A stretch of DNA of 64,000 nucleotides from Shiella aurantiaca. Lineage in GTDB: Bacteria; Bacteroidota; Bacteroidia; Cytophagales; Cyclobacteriaceae. The notes below the pieces were generated by a model. That model saw only the letters and a list, made by a program, of their open reading frames with translations, was not told the DNA's origin and ran no database searches. The DNA lies in NCBI GenBank assembly GCA_030412945.1, contig JAUHJS010000009.1:1-64000 (forward strand), in the 5' to 3' direction. Shown here one piece after another: positions 18,142 to 26,030 of this stretch (positions are counted from its first letter, which is position 1; each line of letters begins with the position of its first letter). A program made the translations under genes and the position numbers.

Positions 18142-18171
18142 AAAAAATCCCGGAGATTGCTTCCCGGGATT
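18142..18171 (-). terminator. Terminator after tsf
   Basis: AATCCCGG at 18146-18153 pairs with CCGGGATT at 18164-18171. On the minus strand a T-rich tail follows (complement of the A-run at 18142-18147). Confidence 0.75.
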
Positions 18172-18198
18172 TTACTTAATGTATATCGTGATTCGGAA

Positions 18199-19032
18199 TT
18201 AGCCGATAGCTACTCTTTTGAAAGCTGATACCGTCAACCCTTTGCTTACGCTATCTAGGTATTTAGCAATTGATACGGAGTTGTCTTTCACGAAAGCTTG
18301 CTCAAGCAAGGTATTGTCTTTGAAGAATTTGTTCAATTTACCTTGAGCAATTTTCTCCAACATTTCTTCCGGCTTACCTTCAGCACGTGCTTGCTCTTTA
18401 CCTACTTCAATTTCACGTTGGATGATAGTAGCATCTACGCCATCTTTATCCAAAGCTACTGGGTTCATAGCGGCAATTTGCATAGCCACGTCCTTACCAG
18501 CATCTTCTACAGAGGCACCGTTTACGTTTTTCAAGGCTACCAATACACCTAATTTGCCATTAGAGTGAATATAAGAAACCATTTTCTCAGCGGTGATATT
18601 CTCATACGCTTGGATAACCAATTTCTCACCGATTTTTCCGGTAAGGTCGATAATGTTCTCCTGAATGCTTCTTCCATCGGCTAGGTTCAAAGCCAAAAGG
18701 GCGTCAGTATCAGCTGGATTGTGCTTAACAGCAGCATCCATAATTGCCTGACCTAATTCGCGGAAGTTCTCTACTTTAGAAACAGGCTCAGTTTCGCAAG
18801 CGAAAGCTACCAATTTGGCATTAGTACCATCGGCAGAAATATGAGTAAGGATCATTCCTTCAGAAGTAGCGTTCTCTGCACGGGCAGCCGATACTTTCTG
18901 TCCTTTTTTACGTAGTAAGTCGATAGCCGCATCAAAATCGCCATTAGCTTCTGTCAAAGCTTTTTTGCAATCCATCATACCGGCACCGGTCATTTGTCTT
19001 AGTTTGTTAACGTCTTGCGCTGTAATAGCCAT
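18199..19032 (-). CDS. tsf: Translation elongation factor Ts
   Basis: A 277-residue nucleotide-exchange factor that regenerates EF-Tu-GTP. The N-terminal UBA-like domain reads VNKLRQMTGAGMMDCKKAL, followed by the EF-Ts core with DLLRKKG and AFACETEPVSKVENF, the TDFVA-like region of the family. Length is normal. It lies downstream of rpsB, as is usual in bacteria, but a strong hairpin between them suggests partial uncoupling. I found no clear promoter of its own in the 69 bases before the hairpin. Confidence 0.96.
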   Translation of the reverse strand: MAITAQDVNKLRQMTGAGMMDCKKALTEANGDFDAAIDLLRKKGQKVSAARAENATSEGMILTHISADGTNAKLVAFACETEPVSKVENFRELGQAIMDAAVKHNPADTDALLALNLADGRSIQENIIDLTGKIGEKLVIQAYENITAEKMVSYIHSNGKLGVLVALKNVNGASVEDAGKDVAMQIAAMNPVALDKDGVDATIIQREIEVGKEQARAEGKPEEMLEKIAQGKLNKFFKDNTLLEQAFVKDNSVSIAKYLDSVSKGLTVSAFKRVAIG

Positions 19033-19101
19033 AATCTTGTTTTTTACTAATTACAATTTTTATGAATGAGGATAATTCAGGCCTTTGGGGCGTGAGTAAA
19101 T

Positions 19102-19145
19102 AAAAAATTGAACACCGAAACAGACGCTCAATGTTCAATTTTTTT
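19102..19145 (-). terminator. Hairpin terminator between rpsB and tsf
   Basis: A 13-base perfect AT-rich stem, AAAAAATTGAACA (19102-19114) with TGTTCAATTTTTT (19132-19145), which can act in either direction. On the minus strand it follows rpsB and may lower tsf expression relative to rpsB or end the transcript. Confidence 0.72.
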
Positions 19146-19169
19146 ATGCGTTAAAATACGTAATGTGTA

Positions 19170-19937
19170 TTATTCTTCTGTTTCAGCAGCGTCTACGGCA
19201 CGCTTATCGGCTTCTTCTTCCTGAAGTTTGGCATCGTCCTTGTCTTTCTTACGCTCCATTAAGCCTTCTTCAATTGCTTGTCCGATAGCTTTCGTAATCA
19301 AAGAAATCGACTTGTAGGCATCATCGTTACCTGGGATTGGGAACTCAACCTCGTTAGGGTCAGAGTTTGTATCCACGATAGCAAATACCGGAATATTCAA
19401 TTTGTGTGCTTCTTTGATTGCGATGTGCTCTCTTTTAATATCTACCACGAAAAGAGCCGCTGGCAAACGCGTAAGGTCAGCAATACCGCCCAATACGTTT
19501 TCTAGTTTTTCTTTATCGCGAGACATCATCAGACGCTCTTTTTTGTTCATTGCCAAGTAGGCATCCTCCTTCATCATTTTCTCCATACCGCTCATTTTCT
19601 TAAGCGATTTACGGATAGTAGCGAAGTTGGTAAGCATACCACCTAACCATCTTTCGGTTACGTAAGGCATTTTAAGACGTCTTGCTTCTTCCGCAACAAT
19701 GTCCTTAGCTTGTTTTTTGGTAGCTACGAACATTACTTTACGGCCAGAGCGAACGTGCTGCTTGATTGCGTTGGATGCTTCCTCAAGGCAAACGAGCGTT
19801 TTGTTTAGATCGATGATGTGAATCCCATTCTTCTCCATGAAGATATAGGGAGCCATCTTCGGGTTCCACTTTCTTGTTAAGTGTCCGAAATGAACACCAG
19901 CATCCAGTAAGTCTTTGTACTCGATTTTGTTAGCCAT
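19170..19937 (-). CDS. rpsB: 30S ribosomal protein S2
   Basis: A 255-residue protein with the S2 signatures [19 protein letters not shown] near the start, the [11 protein letters not shown] motif and the C-terminal [19 protein letters not shown] segment. The Glu/Asp/Lys-rich tail (about 230-255) is an extension commonly seen in this lineage. It is third in the rplM-rpsI-rpsB set, 24 bases after rpsI. Confidence 0.97.
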   Translation of the reverse strand: MANKIEYKDLLDAGVHFGHLTRKWNPKMAPYIFMEKNGIHIIDLNKTLVCLEEASNAIKQHVRSGRKVMFVATKKQAKDIVAEEARRLKMPYVTERWLGGMLTNFATIRKSLKKMSGMEKMMKEDAYLAMNKKERLMMSRDKEKLENVLGGIADLTRLPAALFVVDIKREHIAIKEAHKLNIPVFAIVDTNSDPNEVEFPIPGNDDAYKSISLITKAIGQAIEEGLMERKKDKDDAKLQEEEADKRAVDAAETEE

Positions 19938-19961
19938 TAAATAATAATGTATAGGTAAATA

Positions 19962-20348
19962 TTAACGTTTGCTGAACTGGAATCTTCTTCTCGCTTTTCT
20001 TCTACCGTATTTCTTACGCTCCACCATACGTGGGTCACGCGTAAGGAATCCTTCTACTTTCAAAGCGGGACGATTTTCTGCACTTACCTCACAAAGCGCA
20101 CGAGAAATACCCAAACGAATTGCTTCGGCTTGTCCGGTTAAGCCGCCACCATCTACATTGATATTGAAATCATAGTTGCCTAGGGTTTCAGTAATGGTAA
20201 GAGGTTGCTTAACGATGGTCTGAAGGATTTCAGATGGGAAATAGGCTTTCACATCTTTATCGTTTACTACGATATTTCCTTTACCCGGTGCAAGGTATAC
20301 TCTGGCTACAGAGGTTTTTCTTCTACCGATTGTATTGATAACTTCCAT
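19962..20348 (-). CDS. rpsI: 30S ribosomal protein S9
   Basis: A 128-residue protein starting [17 protein letters not shown], with the [19 protein letters not shown] core and the C-terminal [14 protein letters not shown] tail that reaches the decoding site. It lies 11 bases downstream of rplM and is co-transcribed with it, as in most bacteria. Confidence 0.97.
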   Translation of the reverse strand: MEVINTIGRRKTSVARVYLAPGKGNIVVNDKDVKAYFPSEILQTIVKQPLTITETLGNYDFNINVDGGGLTGQAEAIRLGISRALCEVSAENRPALKVEGFLTRDPRMVERKKYGRRKARRRFQFSKR

Positions 20349-20359
20349 TAATCAGTTAA

Positions 20360-20803
20360 TTACAGTTTTACTTCTTTAGGTTGCTGAGCCACATGAGGGT
20401 GCTCGGTGCCCGCATATACATGCAAGTTGCCAAATAAGGCTCTGCCTAAACGGTTTTTAGGAAGCATACCTTTTACGGCATTCTCGAATACGCTGCGAGG
20501 CGCTTTCTCCATCATTTGTCTTGGCGTTACAAAACGCTGACCACCAGGATATCCCGTATGACGGAAGTGTACTCTATTGTTCCACTTTTTACCTGTTAAT
20601 CGGATTTTTTCCGCGTTGATTACAATTACATTGTCACCACAGTCGATGTGGGGCGTGTAATTTGTCTTGTGCTTGCCTTTGATCATTTTAGCAACCTCGC
20701 TGGCTAAGCGACCTAATGTTTGATCTTCAGCATCTATTACCACCCATTCTTTCTTCGCGGTAGCCTTATTTGCCGATACGGTTTTATAGCTTAATACGTC
20801 CAC
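20360..20803 (-). CDS. rplM: 50S ribosomal protein L13 (GTG start)
   Basis: A 147-residue protein with the L13 motifs WVVIDAEDQTLGRLAS, GDNVIVINAEKI and the C-terminal LKVYAGxxHPH-type segment (LHVYAGTEHPHVAQQP). The start is GTG at 20801-20803; no ATG gives the family N-terminus SYKTVSANKAT. There is no Shine-Dalgarno sequence, only an A-rich leader. It is first in its operon, with a good promoter 54-84 bases upstream and a small CCCTT...AAGGG hairpin in the leader. Confidence 0.96.
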   Translation of the reverse strand: MDVLSYKTVSANKATAKKEWVVIDAEDQTLGRLASEVAKMIKGKHKTNYTPHIDCGDNVIVINAEKIRLTGKKWNNRVHFRHTGYPGGQRFVTPRQMMEKAPRSVFENAVKGMLPKNRLGRALFGNLHVYAGTEHPHVAQQPKEVKL

Positions 20804-20856
20804 TTTTTATTGATATTTTTATTCAATTACGCACACTTTCCCTTCAAAAAGGGTCA

Positions 20857-20887
20857 CAAAGATAGAATCTATTAATTTTATATGCAA
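20857..20887 (-). promoter_or_regulatory. Promoter of the rplM-rpsI-rpsB operon
   Basis: On the minus strand, TTG (complement of 20885-20887), a 20-base spacer and TATCTTTG (complement of 20857-20864), a perfect TAnnTTTG. The predicted transcript start is near 20850, leaving a leader of about 47 bases. Confidence 0.7.
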
Positions 20888-20890
20888 CAC

Positions 20891-20921
20891 CTCAAATAAA
20901 AAATCATTTCATTTATTTGAG
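20891..20921 (-). terminator. AT-rich inverted repeat upstream of the rplM promoter
   Basis: Perfect 10-base arms, CTCAAATAAA (20891-20900) and TTTATTTGAG (20912-20921), with an 11-base loop. It lies between the end of the pseudouridine synthase gene and the rplM -33 element. It may be a weak terminator of the former or an operator/UP-like site of the latter. Confidence 0.5.
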
Positions 20922-20948
20922 ATTCTGTTACTTATGCCCCGTGATTTA

Positions 20949-21662
20949 CTAGCGGTTCTTTTCAAGCTGCTTGATGGCCACGGCCATATCTTTGGGGTAG
21001 GGGCTTTCCACTTTGATTTTTTCCCCATTTAATAAGGTGAATTCCAATGCCTGCGCATGCAAAGCAACACGCTGCATAATAGGAAGCTCCTCAGTATCTT
21101 TCTTTAAATTAAATTTGCGCTTCAGGTCGGAGAGGTATAGAGGTTTGCCACCATACTGTGTATCTCCGGTGATAGAAGCCTTTAAATAGGCCAAATGTAT
21201 GCGGATTTGGTGCATACGGCCCGTCACTGGGCGACATTCCATTAAGGTATGCGCCTTATATACATCTAAGGTGTTGAAAATCGTGGTGGCGGGTTTTCCG
21301 TCTTTCTTATCGATTTTCACAATGCCTTTTGTAAGCATACTGATGCCTGCGTTCACCATTTGCTGGTCAAAATCATGCAGGCCATCGCAAATCGCATGGT
21401 AGATTTTGTTGACTTGTCGCCTTTCAAACTGCATGGCAAGGGCACGGTAGGCTTCCGGATTCTTGGCAAAGGCCAAGGTGCCCGAAGTTTCTTTGTCCAA
21501 ACGATGACAAGCTTGAAGGTCAGGATGGATTTCTTTACCCAAAGCCAAAAGATGAGGCTCTCCTCCGCGATCATCCAAAGTAGAAATGCCCGATGGTTTG
21601 TTCACCAGCAGGTAATCATCATTCTCAAAAGCAATCAGGTCGGTAAAGTTCCACTTTGGCAT
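20949..21662 (-). CDS. RluA-family pseudouridine synthase
   Basis: A 237-residue RNA pseudouridine synthase. The catalytic motif HRLDKETSGTLAFAK (about residues 53-67) carries the nucleophilic Asp. RPVTGRMHQIRIHL and GDTQYGG are the other family motifs. It starts directly with the catalytic domain; the S4 RNA-binding domain of RluC/RluD is absent, so it resembles the short RluA-type enzymes. The target (23S rRNA or tRNA) cannot be told from sequence. It lies upstream of the rplM operon on the same strand. Confidence 0.88.
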   Translation of the reverse strand: MPKWNFTDLIAFENDDYLLVNKPSGISTLDDRGGEPHLLALGKEIHPDLQACHRLDKETSGTLAFAKNPEAYRALAMQFERRQVNKIYHAICDGLHDFDQQMVNAGISMLTKGIVKIDKKDGKPATTIFNTLDVYKAHTLMECRPVTGRMHQIRIHLAYLKASITGDTQYGGKPLYLSDLKRKFNLKKDTEELPIMQRVALHAQALEFTLLNGEKIKVESPYPKDMAVAIKQLEKNR

Positions 21663-21721
21663 ACGGGGCGCAAAGGTAGGATTTTTTATGTAGAATACTT
21701 GGTTTCGGTGTTTTAGTTTTT

Positions 21722-21810
21722 GCTATTGGCTTTTGGCCTTTAGCTATTGGCTGAAGCATTACAAAATTTACAAGCTTATTACCAAAGGCTAATAGCCAAT
21801 GGCCAATAGC
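21722..21810. repeat. Inverted pair of arrays of 7-base units (YWTTRGC type)
   Basis: The left arm at 21722-21750 reads as TATTGGC-TTTTGGC-CTTTAGC-TATTGG units after an initial GC. The right arm at 21782-21810, reverse complemented, reads TATTGGC-CATTGGC-TATTAGC-CTTTGG. The 29-base arms match at 23 positions; mismatches fall within units as unit-type substitutions. The 31-base spacer is AT-rich. The element fills the 170-base gap between the pseudouridine synthase and GT9 genes and could fold as a long hairpin after GT9. Confidence 0.75.
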
Positions 21811-21832
21811 CCTCTATCAACCAACAACTATT

Positions 21833-22837
21833 TCAAGGAATATAAAAATCAAACACCAGCTCATTCATGCATTTGAAATGTCCTTTGGGACAGGCATCGT
21901 GGCCGATCTTGGAGCAGGGGCGACAGCTCAGCTTGTTATTCTCCAATACCGTAAACTTGGTTTGGTAGGGATACATGCCCAATAAAGGACTGGTATTGCC
22001 CCAAATGGAAAAGATTTCCTTTTTAAAGGCGGCCGCAATGTGCATCAGTCCGGTGTCGTGGGAGAATACATAACGTGCTTGCTTTACCAAGGAGGCTGAT
22101 TGGTTTAGATTGAACTTTCCGCAGGCATTAAAAATAAGCGTTTTCTTGTTCAAAGCTTTCAAGCCTTCTTCCATAGCTTCTGATTGGGTGGTTTGCTCAA
22201 AAAAGGCCGCTATTGCCTCACCCGTAGCCGCATCTTCTTTACCGCCCAGCAGCACGATGGGTTTGTTGATTTTATCGCACAATTCAATCAAGCGCTTCAA
22301 GGGAAGGCGCTTGGTGCTATGCTGAGCGCCTATGGCCACGGCCACATATTCTTTGCGATGGGTTTCGGGTAGCCACTCCATGGGTACTTCGTCCTGTGAG
22401 GGGATGAAATAATCAAGGCCTTGGGAATCCCTTTTTACCCCTAATGCGCGCACCGTTTCCATGTACCTGTCTACTATGTGTACATTGGGCATGCGGTTGA
22501 TTTTCAGGTTTACCCAAAGCCACTTTTCCCAGTTCAATTTATCGAATGCATAACTCTTTGCACCTAGTCTAAGCTTGATAAGTCGCGTACGCAAGTTATT
22601 GTGCAAATCGATTACATAGTCGTAGCGCTCGGCTTTGAGTTGCTGAATGAGTACATTGATTCCTTGGTCGAGCACATACACCTTATCTATATAAGGGTTG
22701 TTGGCAAGGATTCCCCTAAAGGCGGGCTTGGTAGCATAATGTACCTCGGCTTCTTTCTGGATTTTCAAAGCACGGGGAACGGGTGTGGTCAGAACGATAT
22801 CGCCAATGGAGGAAAAACGAAGAATCAATACTTTCAT
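21833..22837 (-). CDS. Glycosyltransferase family 9 (heptosyltransferase-like)
   Basis: A 334-residue protein starting MKVLILRFSSIGDIVLTTPV, the GT9/ADP-heptose:LPS heptosyltransferase N-terminus; upstream codons in frame are not family-like, so I chose the ATG at 22837. It has two Rossmann-like lobes. The C-terminal lobe shows VAIGAQHSTKRLP, IVLLGGKED and FSHDTGLMHIAAAF, the donor-binding motifs. A Cys-rich segment (SCRPCSKIGHDACPKGHFKC) near the end is typical of some members. It probably adds a sugar to the LPS core or another surface glycan; the exact sugar is unknown. It lies 71 bases downstream of the PolX-like gene. Confidence 0.87.
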   Translation of the reverse strand: MKVLILRFSSIGDIVLTTPVPRALKIQKEAEVHYATKPAFRGILANNPYIDKVYVLDQGINVLIQQLKAERYDYVIDLHNNLRTRLIKLRLGAKSYAFDKLNWEKWLWVNLKINRMPNVHIVDRYMETVRALGVKRDSQGLDYFIPSQDEVPMEWLPETHRKEYVAVAIGAQHSTKRLPLKRLIELCDKINKPIVLLGGKEDAATGEAIAAFFEQTTQSEAMEEGLKALNKKTLIFNACGKFNLNQSASLVKQARYVFSHDTGLMHIAAAFKKEIFSIWGNTSPLLGMYPYQTKFTVLENNKLSCRPCSKIGHDACPKGHFKCMNELVFDFYIP

Positions 22838-22867
22838 AAAGCAGGTTACGGGTACAATGCAAAAGAG

Positions 22868-22875
22868 CAAAATTA
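22868..22875 (-). promoter_or_regulatory. Candidate -7 element for the GT9 gene
   Basis: TAATTTTG on the minus strand matches TAnnTTTG 30 bases before the GT9 ATG. No matching TTG stands at the expected distance. Confidence 0.35.
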
Positions 22876-22908
22876 GCGAAAGGATTAAGAAAATATAGGC
22901 TAATGGCC

Positions 22909-24618
22909 CTATTGAGCTGCTATTAATTTACCCTCCTTCTTCTTTTTCAGGTATGCTTCCACCTCTGTTAGCGAAAGGGCATTGAAAGTCATGGCTTTGT
23001 GCAATCCGCCTTTGCGGCCTGCTAAAAGCCCATAGTACATGTCTTTATAACCATCTTTTTCATGCGCATCGGGGTTAATACTCAGCATTACCCCCTGCTG
23101 CAAGGCATAGCGTACCCAGCGCCAGTCGAGGTCGAGGCGCCACGGGTGGGCATTGATTTCAATCACCACCTGATGTTGGGCACAGGCATCAATTACTGCT
23201 TTGTGGTCGATTGGGTAGCCTTCACGTTGTAATAAAAGACGGCCGGTAGGGTGACCCAGCATAGTGGTGTACGGATTGGCAATAGCCTTGAGCAAGCGCT
23301 CGGTGGCTTTTTGCTCGGTCATTTTCAGGTTGCTATGAATAGAGGCTACGATAAAATCAAAGCTGGCCAGCACCTTATCGTCATAGTCGAGTGCGCCATC
23401 GTTTAGGATGTCCGATTCTATGCCTTTCAGGATTTTGAAGGGAGCAAGCTTCGCATTGAGCGCATCAATTTCCTGATGCTGTTGCACAATGCGGTCTTCT
23501 TTCAGTCCATTGGCATAAAAGGCCGATTTGCTGTGATCGCTAATACCGAGATATTCATAGCCCAATGCTTTGCAATAGCTTGCCATTTCTTCCAAACTAT
23601 GCTTGCCATCGCTATAGGTAGAGTGATTGTGCAAAATACCTTTTAAATCAGCCAATTCCACAAGGGCGGGAGTCGCTTCATTTGCTTGTGTTTCTCCCAT
23701 ACCCTCGCGAAGCTCGGGAGCAATAAAGGGAAGGCCGAAATGGGCATAGGCAGCGGCTTCATTACTAATATGCGTGTGTTGCAGGTATTGAAAGAGGCTT
23801 TCGGTTTCATTCTTGATTTGATGCAGATGGAGGCCATTGCCCGTTGTCTTCATTACGACAGAGGCAAACTCCTCATGACTACAAAAGCGGACTTCCAAGG
23901 GTATTTGACGACTTTTCTCTTCTCCACGCCAATAATAGGGGCTGCTTTTGGCTGCATGATGGCTAAGGTTGGGTTGCGTATTTAAAAATGCACGAACAGA
24001 AGAGCTTTGACTGCTTCCCACAACAAGCAAAATGGAATCAATTACCTCCCAACGCCTTCTGATAAGGCCACTTTCGGAGATTTTAGCTTCAGGAAATTGC
24101 TGTTGAAGAGCCTGCACGAGAGGTTGCCAAAGCTTTTCGGCATCGGCATAGCGTAGTTTCCCTTTTTGTGCCGAAGTGAAGATGAGCGCTTTTAAAATGT
24201 TTTCTTCAGTTTTTTCGCCAAATCCCTTGAGCTTAGCAATTTGGTGCTGCTCACAGGCCGTTCGCAAATCGTCTAGGGTTTCAATTTCCAGTTCTTTCCA
24301 AATCAGGCGTATTTTCTTGGGGCCTATCCCCTTGATGTTGAGCATGTCTATGACTCCGGCAGGGGTGGCTTCGCGCAGTTTCTGCAAACTTGCCAGTTCT
24401 CCCGATTGCGCCAATTCATAGATAGCAGCTGCAATGCTTTTGCCTACACCGGGTAGTTTCTCCAGTTCGGCTGCGCTGAGGCTGGAAAGCTCGGCCGTAC
24501 TTTTCTCTAAATTGAAAATAGCCGATTGATAGCCTCTCACTTTAAAATCATTCTCTCCATGCAATTCCATCAGGGAAGCCAATTGCTGGAGGGTATCAAG
24601 TATTTGCTCGTTGTTCAT
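22909..24618 (-). CDS. PolX-like protein: HhH domain, degenerate polymerase core, PHP phosphoesterase domain
   Basis: A 569-residue protein. The ATG at 24618 is preferred over an in-frame TTG three codons upstream. Residues about 1-145 are the 8-kDa/helix-hairpin-helix region with LPGVGKSI, IKGIGPKK and LKGFGEKT. Residues about 155-320 correspond to the family-X polymerase fold, but the catalytic segment reads RRRWEVIDSILLVV, so the usual GDxD aspartate pair is not conserved. From about 330 on, a PHP domain shows HNHSTYSDG, SDHSKS, ASIHSN, GHPTGR, EINAHPWR and NPDAH, so its metal ligands look intact. It likely acts as a nuclease or phosphoesterase in DNA repair; polymerase activity is doubtful. 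It may be co-transcribed with GT9. Confidence 0.85.
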   Translation of the reverse strand: MNNEQILDTLQQLASLMELHGENDFKVRGYQSAIFNLEKSTAELSSLSAAELEKLPGVGKSIAAAIYELAQSGELASLQKLREATPAGVIDMLNIKGIGPKKIRLIWKELEIETLDDLRTACEQHQIAKLKGFGEKTEENILKALIFTSAQKGKLRYADAEKLWQPLVQALQQQFPEAKISESGLIRRRWEVIDSILLVVGSSQSSSVRAFLNTQPNLSHHAAKSSPYYWRGEEKSRQIPLEVRFCSHEEFASVVMKTTGNGLHLHQIKNETESLFQYLQHTHISNEAAAYAHFGLPFIAPELREGMGETQANEATPALVELADLKGILHNHSTYSDGKHSLEEMASYCKALGYEYLGISDHSKSAFYANGLKEDRIVQQHQEIDALNAKLAPFKILKGIESDILNDGALDYDDKVLASFDFIVASIHSNLKMTEQKATERLLKAIANPYTTMLGHPTGRLLLQREGYPIDHKAVIDACAQHQVVIEINAHPWRLDLDWRWVRYALQQGVMLSINPDAHEKDGYKDMYYGLLAGRKGGLHKAMTFNALSLTEVEAYLKKKKEGKLIAAQ

Positions 24619-24878
24619 AGTATTCAAATCAAGCGACTAAGTTAGTAAATACCTCGGCAAATGAGGATTGTGGCGGCTAGATTTGTATAAAACCAAGGCG
24701 CATACCTCTTTGGAGGTATTTTAGGGCTTTGGGCTTGTAAAATGTCTGTTTTCTACAATATGCTTAATGGGGAATTGTATAGGGTTTATCGAAAACAGTA
24801 TTCAGCTCATCTAGTAATCGGTTTTGAGCCACTTACTATGTGGTAATTTTGAAGATTAATTAGTGTACTAACACACAT
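24619..24878 (+). promoter_or_regulatory. Intergenic region with small hairpin and promoter of the first T9SS cargo gene
   Basis: This 260-base divergent spacer holds a hairpin ATACCTC-TTTG-GAGGTAT (24702-24719). On the plus strand TTTG (24823-24826), a 17-base spacer and TAATTTTG (24844-24851) form a good promoter for the gene at 24879, with a leader of about 20 bases. I found no clear promoter for the PolX-like gene. Confidence 0.55.
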
Positions 24879-26006
24879 ATGAGAAAGACCCCAGTTATAG
24901 TATTCTTAATCTTTGCTTTGATTTTAAGCTCAAATAACTCTTTTGGACAAACGCAATCGGGTTGTACAATTACATTTCCAAACAACTTTGATGCTCAGGT
25001 GAATTTGAGTGCAATTTATAATCCTGCAAGTTGTCCTTCTGGCGATTTGGTTCTAAGCAATTTGAATGATAAAAACGGGAACTCCACAGTAACTTTTAAT
25101 CAAAGTATAACATTAAATAGCCTTACTTTAAATTACAAAGCCGGGAATAACCCATTAGAGATAATCATTCCTGCAGGAGTAACTTTAACTGTTACAAATG
25201 ATCTTATAATGAACCTCACCTCTGTGGTTCAAGATAAGTTTCTTACTGTAAATGGAAATTTAGAGGTAGGAGAGACCCTGGATTTTGGAGATATTGACTT
25301 GGAAATAGACGGTATTGGAACCATATCGGCTGGAGAAATTATTGGAGCTGGTGCAACTAGTTGTTCTACTTCTTCAGGAGGAACCGGTACTTGCCCTACA
25401 ATTTCTGCGGGTACTTGTGATGATGGTGGTGCTGGTTCGGGTTTTTGCTCTGAGCCTAGTGTAACCCTTCCCATCGAACTTCTTTTCTTCAAAGGTAGCG
25501 TTTCAGCTAGCGCAGTAAACCTTTCTTGGGCTACGGCCATGGAAGAAAACTTCGATTACTTTAGTGTGCAGCGCTCTAGAAATGGAAAAGATTTTGAAGA
25601 AATCGCGCAAATTCAAGGAGCTGGCTTTAGCCGCGCTATTCTTAACTATAGCTATTCCGATGAAAGCGCTCCTGCCGGACGCATCTATTATCGCCTAAAT
25701 GCCATCGATTTTGATGGCAGCTACGAATATTCTCCAATTATTGTCTTTTCTAAAACGGGGAAAGAATTTCAGAACATTAGTGTATCTCCTAATCCCCTTG
25801 ATGGAGATCGTATCCGCATAGATGCCTTTAACCTAAATGAAGAATCTCGGGTACATATTTATGATCTATCTGGAGTATTAATTAAAGATCTAGAATATCT
25901 TCCAAGAACTGAGCTTTATCTTAACGGTAGTTTAAAGAAAGGTATTTACATACTCACATTGAGTTCTCCTAGTTTTCAAGGGAAAACCAAATTGGTGGTT
26001 AAATAA
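24879..26006 (+). CDS. Secreted protein with T9SS type A sorting domain (cargo 1)
   Basis: A 375-residue protein with a signal peptide over residues 1-23 (ending SFGQ). Residues about 24-195 form an Asn/Thr/Gly-rich region with beta-solenoid-like character (LTLNYKAGN, GTISAGEIIGAG) and Cys-rich loops. Residues about 197-285 form a fibronectin-like module starting LPIELLFFKG, with VNLSWATA, FSVQRS and RIYYRLNAIDFDGSY. Residues about 300-375 form the sorting domain with VSPNPLDG and a GIYILTL..P....KLVVK end. It is probably exported and anchored or released by T9SS. Its cargo function is unknown. The adjacent gene encodes a protein of the same layout. Confidence 0.85.
   Translation: MRKTPVIVFLIFALILSSNNSFGQTQSGCTITFPNNFDAQVNLSAIYNPASCPSGDLVLSNLNDKNGNSTVTFNQSITLNSLTLNYKAGNNPLEIIIPAGVTLTVTNDLIMNLTSVVQDKFLTVNGNLEVGETLDFGDIDLEIDGIGTISAGEIIGAGATSCSTSSGGTGTCPTISAGTCDDGGAGSGFCSEPSVTLPIELLFFKGSVSASAVNLSWATAMEENFDYFSVQRSRNGKDFEEIAQIQGAGFSRAILNYSYSDESAPAGRIYYRLNAIDFDGSYEYSPIIVFSKTGKEFQNISVSPNPLDGDRIRIDAFNLNEESRVHIYDLSGVLIKDLEYLPRTELYLNGSLKKGIYILTLSSPSFQGKTKLVVK
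25470..25730 (+). repeat. Duplicated DNA module, copy 1 (matches 26850-27110)
   Basis: The first 107 bases (25470-25576) are identical to 26850-26956. Over 261 bases I count about 14 mismatches, most of them third-position changes. Sequence on both sides is unrelated or much more diverged. The offset is exactly 1380 bases. Confidence 0.9.
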
Positions 26007-26030
26007 AACAGGTTAATACTGAATGTGTTT

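Noticed and set aside
21722-21810. Insertion-sequence terminal inverted repeats
   Set aside because: Only 31 bases lie between the arms, so no transposase can be present; arms are heptamer arrays rather than unique ends.
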